DNA from: Forficula auricularia
Lineage: Eukaryota; Arthropoda; Insecta; Dermaptera; Forficulidae
Assembly: GCA_024734495.1 (NCBI GenBank)
Contig: JALMQS010000068.1
Coordinates: forward strand, 1,458,075-1,522,074
DNA: 64,000 nucleotides
Reading direction: 5' to 3'
Under the pieces are notes generated by a model. The model was not told the DNA's origin. It saw only the letters and a program-made list of their open reading frames with translations, and searched no databases. Below are positions 29,647 through 40,770 of the stretch, in pieces. A program made the translations under genes and the position numbers. Every line of letters begins with the position of its first letter. Positions within the stretch are counted from its first letter, which is position 1.

Positions 29647-30985
29647 TTGATTATTAAAATTATTAAACAAATGTTTTTTTTTTAAATAATCACAATGCAA
29701 ACAAAACATTGTAGTTTTGTTTGCTAATTTTTACTTGATGTTAATTGATATCAAGAAGAATGTTTTTGTAAAACTTCACATTGACGAGTAGTCCAGGCAA
29801 ATTGAACCGAAAAAATGCCGCTCTGGCCAATAAATATGCACAAGCTGGAAATAATTTTAATCGACGTTAGACATCCCAAATAAGAGTTATATGAGTTTGC
29901 GACGGTTTCTGGCTGGTGCTAAATTTTTGAGGGCCTAAAAACCACGAAAATTTTGGACTTTTTTCAGATTTTCGCTTATAACTCGAAAACCATGCTTCCT
30001 ACAGAAATTTTATTTTTACTAAAATAAAAGAGCATAAAATTTAGCGTCGAATAACTACTTAAAAGTTAAAATCGGTTGAGTTGTTTAGCCACAATCGATC
30101 GTCAAAGATAGGTAATTTTTACCAACTTGACGGAAAAAGTGAATTAATATGCTTGTTAGGTGGTCACAAGAAACCACTTTCAAATTTGTGATGCTGACCC
30201 TCATAATAGTTTCCAATTGGGTAAAAATGAGATTATCAAATTTTCATCTTAATTGGACAATGGTAACCCGTGCCTTAAGCCAAGCTGCAGATTTACTTAT
30301 ATTTCTGATAAATTATTGTCTAATAAATTGAAAAATGTTATTAAGCAATTTTATATGAAATACCGTAAGAAACTGAGGATTAAAAATATTACAAAACATT
30401 CAAATATTTTTTTGGAAGAATTGTATAAAAATCTGAACAGGAAGTAGGTAATGATTTAACACCTTATTGAAAATCTTTTGTATTGATTTAACAAAAAAGA
30501 TTCTTTTAAGTGACGGTGTCACATTAAGGATCCAGTCGGACTCTATTGTCCACCTCACTGGTGAAAATTAACTTTAGCAACAAGCTTAGGAAGGCTTATC
30601 GAGCGCTTAGCCACCTGGTGGGTGTGGAGTTAACAATAATTTGAAGAAGGAACATGGGTCACCCATCCCTATCAAAATACAAAAACCAAAAGCGAAAGCA
30701 TTCAAAGGTGAGTAAAGTGCATTTTGACCATTCACTTGAGGTTCCGGCTTCTGGTACCTTCTGTGTGGCCTGACCAACTGACCATTCCATTCCTCACAAC
30801 AAAACACTTTACATTTTTCTTTATTAAATTGAACACCTATCATGTACCTCCTTCATTTTAATTAGAAATCAACATTCGATTTTTTTACTTTACCATACAG
30901 GGACTTATAAGTCGTTATATCAGTCTTGGATGGATGCAATATGCATGAACAATCTACGAACATTTTTTTTAATGATATTGATGTT
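29647..30985. other. degraded repeats, no gene recognised
   Basis: 30430-30535 matches 48.94-49.08 kb in inverse (ATGATTTAACACCTTATTG, GGTGTCACATTAAGGATC). A minus-strand frame at 30607-30843 begins MIGVQFNKEKCKVF, which faintly resembles the segment after the YxDD box of LINE RTs, but alone does not support a call. Confidence 0.35.
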
Positions 30986-31344
30986 TGTGGTGCTACAGAA
31001 GAATGATGAATATCAAATGGATGGATAAAATTACAAATGAAGAAGTTCTTGGAAGAATCGGAGAAAGAAGAACCTTGTGGAAGAGTCTGAAGAAGAGAGA
31101 GATCAGATGATAAAGGCTCACACTGAGACATGGGGGACTGCTTAGGGATATCTTGGAGGGGAGGTGGGAAAGAAAAGGGGGAAAGGGAAGAACCAGATTA
31201 GAATATTTCAACCAAATAATTGGGGATATGGGATGCCAGACATTTAGAGAGGTTAAACAGCTGGCGGGGGACAGAGTCGAGTGGAGACGGATTGTTGCAT
31301 CAAACCAGTCTTAGGACTGTATACTCAATTATGATGATGATGAT
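30986..31344 (+). pseudogene. LINE 3' end (EMWCYRRM-type tail module), copy 2
   Basis: Plus strand reads MMNIKWMDKITNEEVLGRIG, then TLWKSLKK, a short damaged stretch, ILEG..., LEYFNQIIGDMGCQTFREV and RVEWRRIVASNQS followed by a stop, a short 3' UTR and an (ATG)n tail at 31330-31346. It is 5' truncated. It is the best-preserved copy of the module and shows its stop codon and tail. A SINE in the opposite orientation lies directly against the tail, the two 3' ends meeting in a GATGATGATGAG microsatellite. Function of this C-terminal region in the family is not established; it follows RT in the ORF. Confidence 0.7.
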
Positions 31345-31672
31345 GAGAAGGAGATACACCAGAAGGTGCATCCCCTAAAGGCCTGTATGGGCTGGCCCCT
31401 CCATCGCGAAAAGAACAGAGTAGAAGGAAAGAAGCCGGGATCACGAGCCAAATCTCAGAAAGTTAGATACAATCCAATTTACCAAGTTTTTAAAGGGCTT
31501 CGAGCAGTGGTAAATTCTCCGCGCGATAAATTATGTTAAATTTATCTCCCACTTAATTTTTATTACCAGACCATATACTTACAGAAAAAATATCTGGGTA
31601 TAGCCGGGAATCGAACCCGAGACCTCCGGGTTGCCAGCCAGACATTCTGACCATTACACCAAGGAGGCGGAC
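31345..31672 (-). mobile_element. tRNA-derived SINE, copy 2
   Basis: Same family as 12027-12352: minus-strand head TCCTTGGTGTAATGGTCAG, B-box GGTTCGATTCCC, body ending GCACCTTCTGGTGTATCTCC. Tail-to-tail with a LINE. Confidence 0.8.
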
Positions 31673-32106
31673 ATAAATACTAATAATAAAAAAATATACT
31701 ATTCTTACTTTAAATCAAACTATAGCCAAATTTACTAAGATTTGCCGCTCGTTTTGGCTTGTTTGAAATTCCGGAAGATTTTTATTAATTTCAGGAGCCG
31801 GAAGACATTCAAAATTTTGCGGAAGATTTCGGGAGTATCCCGGAATTCCGGTAAGCTTGATATAACCTTAGTGGGGCTACACCCCATTTGGTAAAATAGC
31901 AATTGAAAAAGTGAGAATTATTAATAAAATACTCCAAAGCGAGTAACTCAAGTCTTAAAATATATTAGCTCGATTTTGACCTGCTGAGGATTAGACCCCT
32001 TTTCCCCTGACACCATCACATATTATAAAATAAGACAATAAAATGTTTTAGTAGGGTATTTTTTTTTTTTTGAAGATATCATTTAAAAACAAATTGATAC
32101 AATTTA
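31673..32106. other. no gene recognised
   Basis: A CCGGAAGAT-type word recurs at 31770-31850 (CCGGAAGA, GCGGAAGATTTCGG, CCGGAATTCCGG). Otherwise AT-rich. Confidence 0.3.
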
Positions 32107-32330
32107 AAATATTTAACCGACTTCAAAAAAAGGAGGAGATTATCAATTCATTGGAAACTTTTTTGTTTTGTTTTATATATGTTCAGTGATAACTTTTTAC
32201 CATGTGGACCGATTTCGATGATTGTTTTTTCGTTGGAAAGGGGGTATCTTAGGGGTGGTTCCATATTAATTTAGTCCGGTTCTGATGATATGATTAATGA
32301 CAAAATAACGGAAATCTTGAATTATTTTGA
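32107..32330 (+). repeat. family-H arm, partial
   Basis: AACCGACTTCAAAAAAAGGAGGAG...ACCGATTTCGATGATTG...TCATATTAATTT-type text, shared with the arms of the foldback cluster at 54.9-58.2 kb. The phrase is widespread in insect repeats as far as I recall. Confidence 0.55.
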
Positions 32331-32899
32331 GCAATAATGAAAATTATAAAAATAACAAATAACTCCTATACTATTAACTATACAACAAATTCTGTTATAA
32401 GTAAAGTTGTAGAGGATGTGATATTTTACAACTTTTGTTTCAATAAATTCCTCCTCTTTCTCCCCCCCCCCAAAAAAAAAAAAACAAAAAAAAAAAGAGG
32501 GAGGGTCAAAAAATGAAAATTCTAGCACTTTGAATCAAACTCAACCAAAATTTGTACACAATCTGTAGGCCTCCAGTAGACTAGAAATTACAAAGTTGCC
32601 ACCCAAATGGGGGGAGGGGGGTCAAAAAATTGAAATTGCATTAGCAATTGGCACCAAAACGGCTGGAGATATTCTAATAACATTTCGTATCAGATATCTT
32701 CTAACTTAAAATGATTGCTATAGAATATTTGGATATTTTGACTTCTAAAGGGAGTTTGGGGAAGGGGGAGGCGATACTGTAAATTATCAAATAACTAAAC
32801 TATTAACTCTATTGCAAATTCGGTTATAGGAGCAAAGTGGTAGATTATTGTTAAAATCACTAAAAAGAGAAAAAGGCTATATGCTATGTTTTTTGTTCA
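32331..32899. repeat. family-K debris
   Basis: GGGTCAAAAAATGAAAATTC, AATCAAACTCAACC and GGGGGAGGG-type blocks in inverse orientation to the copies at 25.5, 26.1 and 36.2 kb. No gene. Confidence 0.4.
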
Positions 32900-32907
32900 G
32901 ATCAAAC

Positions 32908-33067
32908 CGAGGGGTGAACGGCGATTGGAATTAGGTGTACACCTTCTTTGGAATTATGTGGAATTATTTTGGAATTTATTAGATAATCCCCTTCATCTAT
33001 TGTCTTCTACTTGGAAATGAAAGTGGAAATAGGTGTACAGAATATTGGGTCGCGGTTCACTTCCTCG
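32908..33067. mobile_element. family-A TIR element, copy A3
   Basis: 160 bp, ends CGAGGGGTGAACGGCG / CGCGGTTCACTTCCTCG, exact TSD GATCAAAC (32900-32907 and 33068-33075). Confidence 0.9.
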
Positions 33068-33075
33068 GATCAAAC

Positions 33076-34424
33076 CTTTAATAGGTTATTGATGCTATTA
33101 ATAGGTTTTTTTTATTTTTGTAATTTAAATATATTTTAATTGTAAGAAATACTTACTTTTTTACTTTATACTTGATCTGCTTCGCGGTGGTGTAACTCAG
33201 TGTAACTCCCTTTGTCTTAAATTGGCTATTGTTATTTTACTGATTTTAATTTTTATGTATAGGTATGATCAAACAAAAATATTAAAAAAATAAATAAAAT
33301 AATGAATAATAAAATAATAATTAAAAATACTAAAGGGGTTGGATGGATATTGGGAATGGTAGGTGAGGGGATTTAAATATTAAAGGTGATGAATTAAATT
33401 TTTTTAGGTTTTAACTCGAAAGAATGATAGAACCAGAGATTAGATATTTGACAATTTATTAATAGCGGCAAGAAGAAAATCAATATATTAAATAATGAAA
33501 TGGATAAAATTAGAAATGTTTCAATAACAATTAGAGTTGCTCATATATTAAGATTGTAAGCAGATATTGTTCGCAATGGGCGCGAATCCAAGCAGAGACA
33601 GATAAAAGAGGTATTTCTCGTCTTACAATAATGGAGACAAAACAAGAGGCGGCCACGTATAGGTGTCCAGCAGCAATTACAGTCCGTCTTCAAGACGACG
33701 ACGCGAGGGTGCCTGAGGTTCCCTGCTTGTGATCCCGTATCGATATCTTGGAAGTCGGGCCAGCACTTGCAATTTCCTCTTAAACGATATCAGAGAAGTC
33801 GTTGGAGCATCCGACTTATGCTTGCGATCCACAACGTGCAAATCACAACAATGGCAATATAATAGGCGTATGGTATAATGGATAGTATATTGAATAAAAA
33901 GTAGAGAAAAGAGAGTAATATAATGAATAAATCAAAGAGAGCGAGAGAGAGCGAGCGTGGTAGAGAGAGATAGTAGTAATAAGTAATAATAATATAATGA
34001 GTAATAATAATAGTAATATAATGAGTAATATAATATGAGCTCTGTGCTTCGCCTTTTTAAGAGACTTTTTCTCCTTCTCCCTCCATGCCCTTCATTTGAG
34101 ATCATGTGCGATAATATAATATTTTGATTGGTTGTGTGATTTTATCCTCCTTTTTGCCTGTATGGGGATGTTGTCTCCGAGACTTCATGCTGCTCCATAT
34201 CATTCGCTCATTGACCTGCTCTGTTTTAAATCTTAATCTGTTCCAATTGCCATTTCTTGAAACCTTTCTTTAAAATATACATTATATTTGACATATAAAT
34301 GAGAAAAATTAAATTTTTATTAATAATTGAATAAAAGATTTCACTGCCGATGGTAACAGAATTGTTTTTATTTTATTAATATATATAATATTAATAATAA
34401 TTAATAATAATTAATACTAATTAA
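33076..34424. other. unassigned stretch with simple repeats
   Basis: 33540-33850 is GC-richer and repeat-free within the window (GGCGCGAATCCAAGC, GACGACGACGCGAGG). A GA/GTA-rich simple tract follows (33930-34035), then GAGCTCTGTGCTTCGCC at 34040. The minus strand here has a TTAAAAAGG box upstream of GCGAAGCACAGAGC, which could suit a solo LTR promoter, but no LTR ends were found. Confidence 0.3.
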
Positions 34425-34482
34425 TAACAGGAATAGCAGGAATTGGATAAAAATAAAAACAGAGTTTTTGTCAAGCCATGTA

Positions 34483-34510
34483 CGTTTCGGTCGATACTTC
34501 TCGACTTCAG
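34483..34510 (-). ncRNA. hammerhead-like core, left arm (degenerate)
   Basis: Minus strand CTGAAGTCGAGAAGTATCGACCGAAACGTACATGG: stem II GUCGA/UCGAC intact, but CTGANGA is damaged to CTGAAGT. Confidence 0.35.
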
Positions 34511-34894
34511 TGGCTCATTCTATCACTTTGTCAAAAAAGTCAAATTCCACTACGCGACGAAACACTCCCTAATCCTTTTTATTTAAACTATAACAGACTG
34601 TTGGATTTCACTACGTTCCAAGAATCTTGAACTTTTACACACTTGAACAATCAAAATTTATCACAAAAAAATATGTTTCTACTCTTTAAACACTGATTCT
34701 TTGTCTGTTTAAAGAGTAGAAACATATTTTTTTTTTTTGTGATAAATTTTGATTGTTCAAGTGTGTAAAAGTTCAAGATTCTTGAGCAATTGGGGCATGA
34801 TCCAACAATGTATTATAGTTTAAATAAAAAGGATTAAAGGATGTTTCGTCGCGTAGTGGAATTGTCTTTTGACAAAGAGTGATAGAATGAGCCA

Positions 34895-34926
34895 CTGAGG
34901 AAGTCGAAATTAATCGACGAAACGTC
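34895..34926 (+). ncRNA. hammerhead-like core, right arm
   Basis: CTGAGGA (34895-34901), stem II GUCGA/UCGAC, GAAAC (34919-34923), GTC (34924-34926). All core bases fit CUGANGA...GAAA...GUC; stem III is minimal. Confidence 0.5.
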
Positions 34927-34987
34927 TGGCCCATTTAATAAAAACTCTGTTTTTTATTTTTATCCAATTCCCTGCTATTCCTGTTAA

Positions 34988-35534
34988 TTAATGCTTATTA
35001 TGGATACGAGTGATCTACCATTAATAATAATATTTATTAGTCAATATACATTTCTTTGCTTATGGATTAAAATTTATTAAATTAGAACTTTCTTTTTGAA
35101 TTTAAATCCCAAAAAAAAGAATTCCGTTCATGAATTGTGTTTCTGTTTTTTTAAATTTAATTTTCCCTACAATGTAGGATACATTGTAAACCATATCAGA
35201 GTATACCGCCGTATAGCCTCCAAACAGCCTTACTTATAAGAATAGAATCACTTAAGTTATTTTTAATAAAATCCCTCGTAAATCTTTAGCATCACTGTGG
35301 GATTTTACTCTTCATCCTCTCTTAATTACAATGAATGAAAAATTATTTACTTATATGAATAAATGTTGAGAATAGAAACATTACAAGAAAACTATTGAAA
35401 CATATAATGTTCTTTTTGGAATGGGATAATAAATTATACCAAGATCCAATATAAACACCCTCTCGTCGTAGGTTTTGTTTCTAATAGATGTTATTGCTCT
35501 CGCTATTATTCATCAGGCTTGTATTTCTATTTAT
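34988..35534. other. AT-rich, no gene
   Basis: Nothing recognised. Confidence 0.3.
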
Positions 35535-35938
35535 CTAAGTGATCTTGTTTATGAGGGTCTCTAAGCTGCTGACTTCATCCCCATCGCATTCCCATTTAGC
35601 CCCGGCTAATATCCGCGTGCTGAGGCAATTAAGAGGGTTCTCTCGGATTGGGTGAGAACTCGCCCAGTTGTGGAGAGCCAGAGAGAGCTCAAGTATAGAG
35701 TTCACGTGTGTGCTCAATTTGGAGCACGGGGGTCTCTTTTCCCATGTTGGCTTGTTCCCGTCCCTTGAGCATTGAGCCACCACCCTACGCCCTTTACTTT
35801 GCAGCCAATAAACGTCTAAAGGCCTTGTTCTTGCCAGAAAGAAACCCCCCGTCGGCGTCGACGTCCCTCCTGTCTGGATTCAATAAGATCCGAGAGGTTT
35901 GCCTGACGCAATATTCACTCGCTTTCTCAAATCTCTAA
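35535..35938. other. GC-richer, repeat-free island
   Basis: About 400 bp with balanced base composition, unlike its AT-rich surroundings, and no match to any repeat family of the window. Both strands carry open frames (82 codons minus, 76 codons plus) without a recognisable domain; neither shows clear splice signals. It could be a host exon, a conserved non-coding element or a unique TE piece. Confidence 0.3.
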
Positions 35939-36039
35939 GCATGATATTACTTTTATTTAGGCCTCATTATATATTAGCGTTAAAAAAAAAACAACATTTT
36001 CCGACCAAAGATAACTTTGATAGAAAAACTCTTTGAAAT

Positions 36040-36970
36040 AAACTGATGTGGCCATCCACATAGCTTTATCATCCGCCTGGCCCTCTCTTATATTTAATAA
36101 AATCATTTAAGGGGAGGGAGTCAAATAATGAAAATTTAGGCCCTTGGATCAAACTCAACCAAATTATGTAGGTATACAAGGGCCTTTCATTTTTGGACCC
36201 TACACCCCCCTTTGGAAGGTTAGTTTTTGCATTTTTAGACTTCTGGGGTGCCCACTTCTTATGTATACAATATCTGGTTGAGTTTCGTCCAGAAACTAGA
36301 TTTTCATTTTTGAATTCCTCCCAATTTCGGCTCCCCAGAAAAAATAAAAATCTTTTCGTTATTATATAGTACCTAAGTTATTTTATAGTATATTTTAAAA
36401 CTATAATACATAATCAGTAGAGATTGTTGGTGCAAGGTGAAACATCTTTAATAAAGATAAGAGTAAATAGATATTTTATTTAATATGGATTTACTATGAG
36501 TTAAGGATACTGGGTCACTTATTTCACATTAAAATTAAAAAATTAAAAGATATAAAATTTTTTTTCTTTTTCAATATATATATTGGGCTATCAACCCATC
36601 TTCAGGAAATACAGAAAGTAACTAAATAAACTTATTGAATGACAGGCTATATATGTTTATTGAACAGAGAGACAGAATACATGTGAAATTTTGTTTTGAT
36701 ACTCACATTGGTTATTGAGTTAACCAGCAAAAATTTGGTAATTTAACGTATACCTACTCTAATAGACATTTTGACACTACAGTTAATATCTAGTAAAAAA
36801 ATTTTTTGATGTTCACTTATTATGGCTTTTTTGTAGACCGAAACGCCATAGTTTTACACATTTTTTTAAACAAAATAGTTTAAGCCAGTTTTTGAGATAT
36901 TATATTTCGAAAAACGAAAAAAAAACAACATATTTTTATGCACGATTACAATTCTTTACGCATACCTGTA
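36040..36970 (+). repeat. family-F/K dispersed repeat, interrupted
   Basis: GTGGCCATCCACATAGC opens it; 36190-36320 has the K motif, 36310-36410 the CTCCCAGAAAAAATAAAAATC block, then after the PLE fragment at 36412-36678 it resumes with GTGAAATTTTGTTTTGATAC and ends AGATATTATATTTCG. Confidence 0.55.
36412..36678 (-). mobile_element. PLE-like fragment, single arm
   Basis: Inverse of the right end of the 24-kb palindrome (GTTGGTGCAAGGTGAAACATC at left, CCATCTTCAGGAAATACAG near 36600). It is not palindromic. Possible short TSD AATACAT. It shows the same family inserting without the inverted second arm. Confidence 0.55.
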
Positions 36971-37479
36971 TGGTAAAGTAAACAGTTATCCAATATAAAA
37001 TACCTTTTAAAATTTTATTTAGCTGGGACCCTGGCTAAGTACGTGTCTACGAGAGGTCAGTTTGGATTCATTTATTTCACTTTACTTATTATTTGAGAAA
37101 AATACCCATTTAACTAAGAAATTTTATATTATACTGGTGGATCTCAAAATATAAATTTATCGTGGAGCTCTTGAATCCAAATTTTCGAGAACGTCGTTCT
37201 AGCTGCGAAGCCCCCTTTGAGCTAATAATAATTAAGACTGAACTCCTATTATAGTTTGATATTCTAGGGGTAGAGAAGTGAAAGAATAAAAAATTTTATT
37301 CTAAAAGAAAATTGATTTTTTTCTAGGTAGGTATATCGAGATTCTTAAATAGATTAAAATTTATAATTGTCAAATTTTTTACTACTTTAGAGAAGTTTTG
37401 ATCTCAAAAGTCACTTTCGATAATACTATTAAGCACTCACTCTGGATTCAAATGGTTTTTTCACCGATCTTCTAAAACA
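36971..37479. other. AT-rich, no gene
   Basis: Nothing recognised. Confidence 0.3.
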
Positions 37480-38170
37480 GGATGGACGGTTCTCTATTGA
37501 CGACTGAATGGTTTTTGTTTTCCATTATTTTGTTTGTGCTCTATGAATGTACCATCATATCTTCACCAATTGATCGAGGAACCAGAAGCTTTATGAATTA
37601 ATTTCTTTTGTAGCAAGATTGGGTTGGCCATGCCTCTAAAGCGTTCCAGATTGGATCCCATTTTGGTTTCGCTCAAATTCGTTCGCTGGCTGTACTCATA
37701 TGACCAGATTGGCCTTAGGTTTGTTACAATAGAACTCTTTTTTTTAATGACAATTCAGATTTGTCTTCAATGAACCAATACGTATTTTCGTATTTAGGTT
37801 CTAATTGCTACGTTTGTATCAATATGATTTGTCCAAGTAGTCTGTAGTCTAGATGCAAGCCTAAATATTTTACCTTGTTGTAAGGAATATTTTGGATTCA
37901 AGTAATCAGGTGAGTTGATAATTTGTTCACTATTGAAGTATGACTTCAGCTAAATTAACGTTGAATTCTCCATTTGTGTAAATAATTTTGTAATGTTTTA
38001 TATTTATGACTCATTTACGGTGACAAGTATAGCGGTGTCATCAGCGTAGGTCACATATAAAGGTGTCATACAGTATTAGGATATCCGCTGTGTATATGGT
38101 ATAAAGTAATTGGCACTAATATGCTTCCTTGAGGTACTCCTGAACGACGATTTGATGGTAACATCGAAAA
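37480..38170 (-). pseudogene. jockey-like LINE RT fragment, decayed
   Basis: On the minus strand the conserved GVPQGS box is at 38123-38140 and TYADDTAILVT at about 38026-38058, followed by VKYLGLHLD, KSELSLKKR and MANPIL-like pieces at the expected order and spacing of RT palm and thumb. Separate frames, stops and short deletions are numerous (at least six), so this is an old copy. Endonuclease and ORF1 are absent. Flanked at its 5' side by a family-G fragment (38185-38345). Clade assignment to jockey rests on the ADDTAIL and KYLGLHLD wording. Confidence 0.65.
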
Positions 38171-38184
38171 CCATTACTTATTTT

Positions 38185-38345
38185 AAGCTGGTGCCAAACA
38201 TCTACCTTGCATGAATACGCACTCGACGGATCCTACTTAGTATCGATCCGGAAGGGTATGCTCGCTTATAGGTAGAGTTATATTGGCACCGACTTCAAAA
38301 GTATTTCATGTTAGATATTTTCGATCGTTAAGATCACTAACTAAA
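38185..38345. repeat. family-G fragment
   Basis: GGTGCCAAACATCTACC...CACTCGACGGATCC...GGCACCGACTTC, the central part and one arm of the palindromic family G at 43.5 and 55-58 kb; more diverged than those copies. Confidence 0.6.
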
Positions 38346-38810
38346 TTAAGATAATCATTATTGCATGACAAGATTTTTTAATTTAATTGAGAGGTTAATT
38401 AAATCACGTTATGATTCAAACTTTGAAGTAAATATTCCAAAATTATATTAAAAAAAAACTTTTTTAGGTTTCTATAATTATTCTCTATAAATGGAATTTA
38501 TATTCTAGAAAAGTTTTTCTAAATATAAGGGGTTGATTTGAAAAGTTTACCTGGAAATTGAAATAACAAGAGAAAAACTGATCATTTTTTTTATTACTTT
38601 ACTGCGAAGCTCCGCCATCGGCGTTTTTCATGAATATCCGCTTCTAAGCTTGATCAAAACTATTTTTTTTTTTCAAGAAAATCAATAACCAAATTAGGCC
38701 TAATGATATCCAAACCTAGCCCAGAAATAATAGCCCTAAATAAATTATAATTATTATTTTCATTTTCGTCCATAAAATGTCTATTAATGAGAGTTTATAA
38801 TGAGAATTAT
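38346..38810. other. AT-rich, no gene
   Basis: Nothing recognised. Confidence 0.3.
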
Positions 38811-38853
38811 AAAGACAAGTTTTTGGTATGATTTTTTTATTTTTCCACGCCAA

Positions 38854-38884
38854 CGTTTTTCGTCGAGTTTGCCGACTTCTTCAG
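38854..38884 (-). ncRNA. hammerhead-like core, left arm
   Basis: Minus strand CTGAAGA, stem II GUCGG...CUCGAC, then GAAAAACG with two extra A residues. Confidence 0.4.
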
Positions 38885-39300
38885 GGTTACATGACATATT
38901 CGACTAAAATACATTTTTTTTCTTTATCTCTGTTACCAATGGCCATCACGAATTCAAAAATTCAAAAAAATTGGAACATTCACATACTTAAACAATAATT
39001 AATCAGACAAACAGTTTCAGAAACAATACAAACAGAAACAGACAACACAGTTTTAATACAATAGAACGGAATCATTTTACTTATTCAGCATTTTTACACA
39101 TAGAAATATCAAATTTCAATAAATTTATTTATTCACTTAAATTTGATATTTCTAAATTAATTGGAATTTGATATTTCTATGTGTAAAAATGGATCCGTTC
39201 TATTTTAAAACTGTGTTGTCTGATTCTGTTTGTATTGTTTCTGAAACTTTATTGTTTATGTGAATGTGCCAAAAATTTTTGAATTCCTCATGGTTGTTGG

Positions 39301-39446
39301 CGAGGGGTGAACCGCGACCTAAAATCGTGTACACCTACTTCCACTTCCACTTTCATTTCCAAGTAGAAGACAATAGATTATCTAATGAGTTCCAAAGTAA
39401 TTCCAAAGACGCTGTACACCTAATTCCAATCGCGGTTCACCCCTCA
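39301..39446. mobile_element. family-A TIR element, copy A4 (nested in PLE palindrome)
   Basis: 146 bp, ends CGAGGGGTGAACCGCG / CGCGGTTCACCCCTCA, TSD GTTGTTGG / GTCGTTGG (39293-39300, 39447-39454; 7 of 8). Confidence 0.88.
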
Positions 39447-39515
39447 GTCGTTGGTAACAGAGATAAAGAAAAATAATGTATTTTAGACGAATGTGTGATA
39501 TAACTATTTGAAACC

Positions 39516-39545
39516 CTGAAGAAGTCTTTCAAGTCGACGAAACGA
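39516..39545 (+). ncRNA. hammerhead-like core, right arm
   Basis: CTGAAGA (39516-39522), GTC...GAC stem II, GAAAC (39539-39543). Confidence 0.45.
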
Positions 39546-39580
39546 TGGTGAAAAAAATAAAAAAATCACACAAAAACTTT

Positions 39581-39975
39581 CCCATTATCTTATCTTATTA
39601 TATTAAACGAGCAAAGTTTGTATATATATATATATCGGATCGGTTTCTCGAAAACGTCTCTAACGATTTGGACGAAATTTACGGATTAGGAGGGTTTTGT
39701 GTTGGACATTCGATCTGTCACGGTCTCATCTTCGGCTAAGTTGTTTTTGATGGATTTTTTGTTAATTGAAATAATTATTCACAGGTGGTTGTCTCGATAA
39801 AAATGTTTATTTACATTTTTATTCAATTTTCTTTTAATAAATAATTCGTTTTTTAATTTTATATCCCACAATAAGATCATTACAATTATTATATATTTAA
39901 AATTGGGCAATTTAATTGATTAAAAGGGGGAAGACGGATGGTCGAGGGAGTGACCAATCGACTTGATTGGGGAAT
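39581..39975. other. AT-rich, no gene
   Basis: Short TA microsatellite near 39620; otherwise nothing recognised. Confidence 0.3.
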
Positions 39976-40430
39976 AATGGAATTGAAATAATTATCGGAA
40001 AATAGGTTTTTTTATCTAATTAGATTTTTCCTCTTATTAAAAACAAGGACTAAAGATTAATAAGGACACTCGATGGTGGAGAAGTTATCTCCGGAATCGA
40101 AGCAAAAAATACAATGTATACATTAATTAATGTAAAATAATCGGTTTAATAAAATTAAAAAAAAAAAAAAAAGAATGATTAAAAGAAATAATTGAAAAGA
40201 TGAATAATTGGATGGATTAATTTCCGCAATATGGTATTGGAATAATTATCGGAAAAAAGGTTTTTTTTCTATAATTAGTTTTTTTCCTCTTATTAAAAAC
40301 AAGGACTAAAGATGATCAAGGACACTCGATGGTGGAGAAGTAATCTCCGGAATCGAAGCTAAAATACAATGTATAAATTAATTAATGTAAAATAATTGGT
40401 TTAATAAAATTTATAAAAAAAAAAATTGAT
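39976..40430 (+). repeat. family-X repeat, two tandem copies
   Basis: Units 39976-40175 and 40230-40430 share AATAATTATCGGAAAA, CTCGATGGTGGAGAAG and AATTAATGTAAAATAAT, each ending in an A-rich run. An inverse copy is at 52985-53240. No tRNA boxes and no ORF; the class is unknown. Confidence 0.6.
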
Positions 40431-40559
40431 TAAAAATCGAGTTTTAAATGCCACAAATATTAATTTGACAATTTAATTGATCAACTCAAAAAGTGTTATT
40501 TAATTAAAAAAATTAATTATACCGTATTTATTTATATACCTATATACACATAATCTGTG

Positions 40560-40770
40560 GGCCACTGAAGGCTAGAAATGCAAAAACTGGGTGCGTGGGC
40601 GTGGGTGGGGGTAGATGTCGGGGTGCAGGAGGTGGGGTTCAGTAGTGGGGGGCCGGGGGGAGGTGCGGGGTTTCGGGGGTGGAGTGGGAGTGTAGGTGTG
40701 GGGTGGGGTGGGAGGGTGCAGGAGGTGGGGTGAAGTGATGGGAGTCCGGGGGGCGAGGGGGGTTTCGGGG
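40560..40770. repeat. G-rich tract with two 110-bp units
   Basis: GGGTGCAGGAGGTGGGG...TTTCGGGG occurs twice (from about 40622 and 40714). Many G runs of 3-6 on one strand give strong G-quadruplex potential. Its left edge CTAGAAATGCAAAAACT is the family-K motif, and a related C-rich tract forms the arms of the 13.3-kb hairpin. Confidence 0.55.

Larger units (their letters stand above)
34425..34987. mobile_element. PLE-like palindromic insertion, about 560 bp
   Basis: Arms of about 265 bp meet near 34706. Each outer part carries GAGCCACTGA...CGAAACGT with a stem between, and AATAAAAACTCTGTTTT at the edge. Flanks share TAATTAAT, a possible short TSD in simple sequence. Arms differ by several small indels. 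Confidence 0.65.
38811..39580. mobile_element. PLE-like palindromic insertion, interrupted by A4
   Basis: Arms of about 310 bp meet near 39140 (GAAATATCAAATTTCAAT against its inverse). Outer parts carry GACGAAACG-type hammerhead-like cores on both arms. The right arm is split by the family-A element at 39301-39446. No TSD could be identified. Confidence 0.65.

Noticed and set aside
30607..30843. LINE RT fragment from NKEKCKVF wording
   Set aside because: A single short similarity without YxDD or other RT blocks nearby.
33540..34260. Solo LTR of a second LTR retrotransposon
   Set aside because: A TATA-like box and plausible R region on the minus strand, but no terminal TG/CA pair, TSD or second copy.
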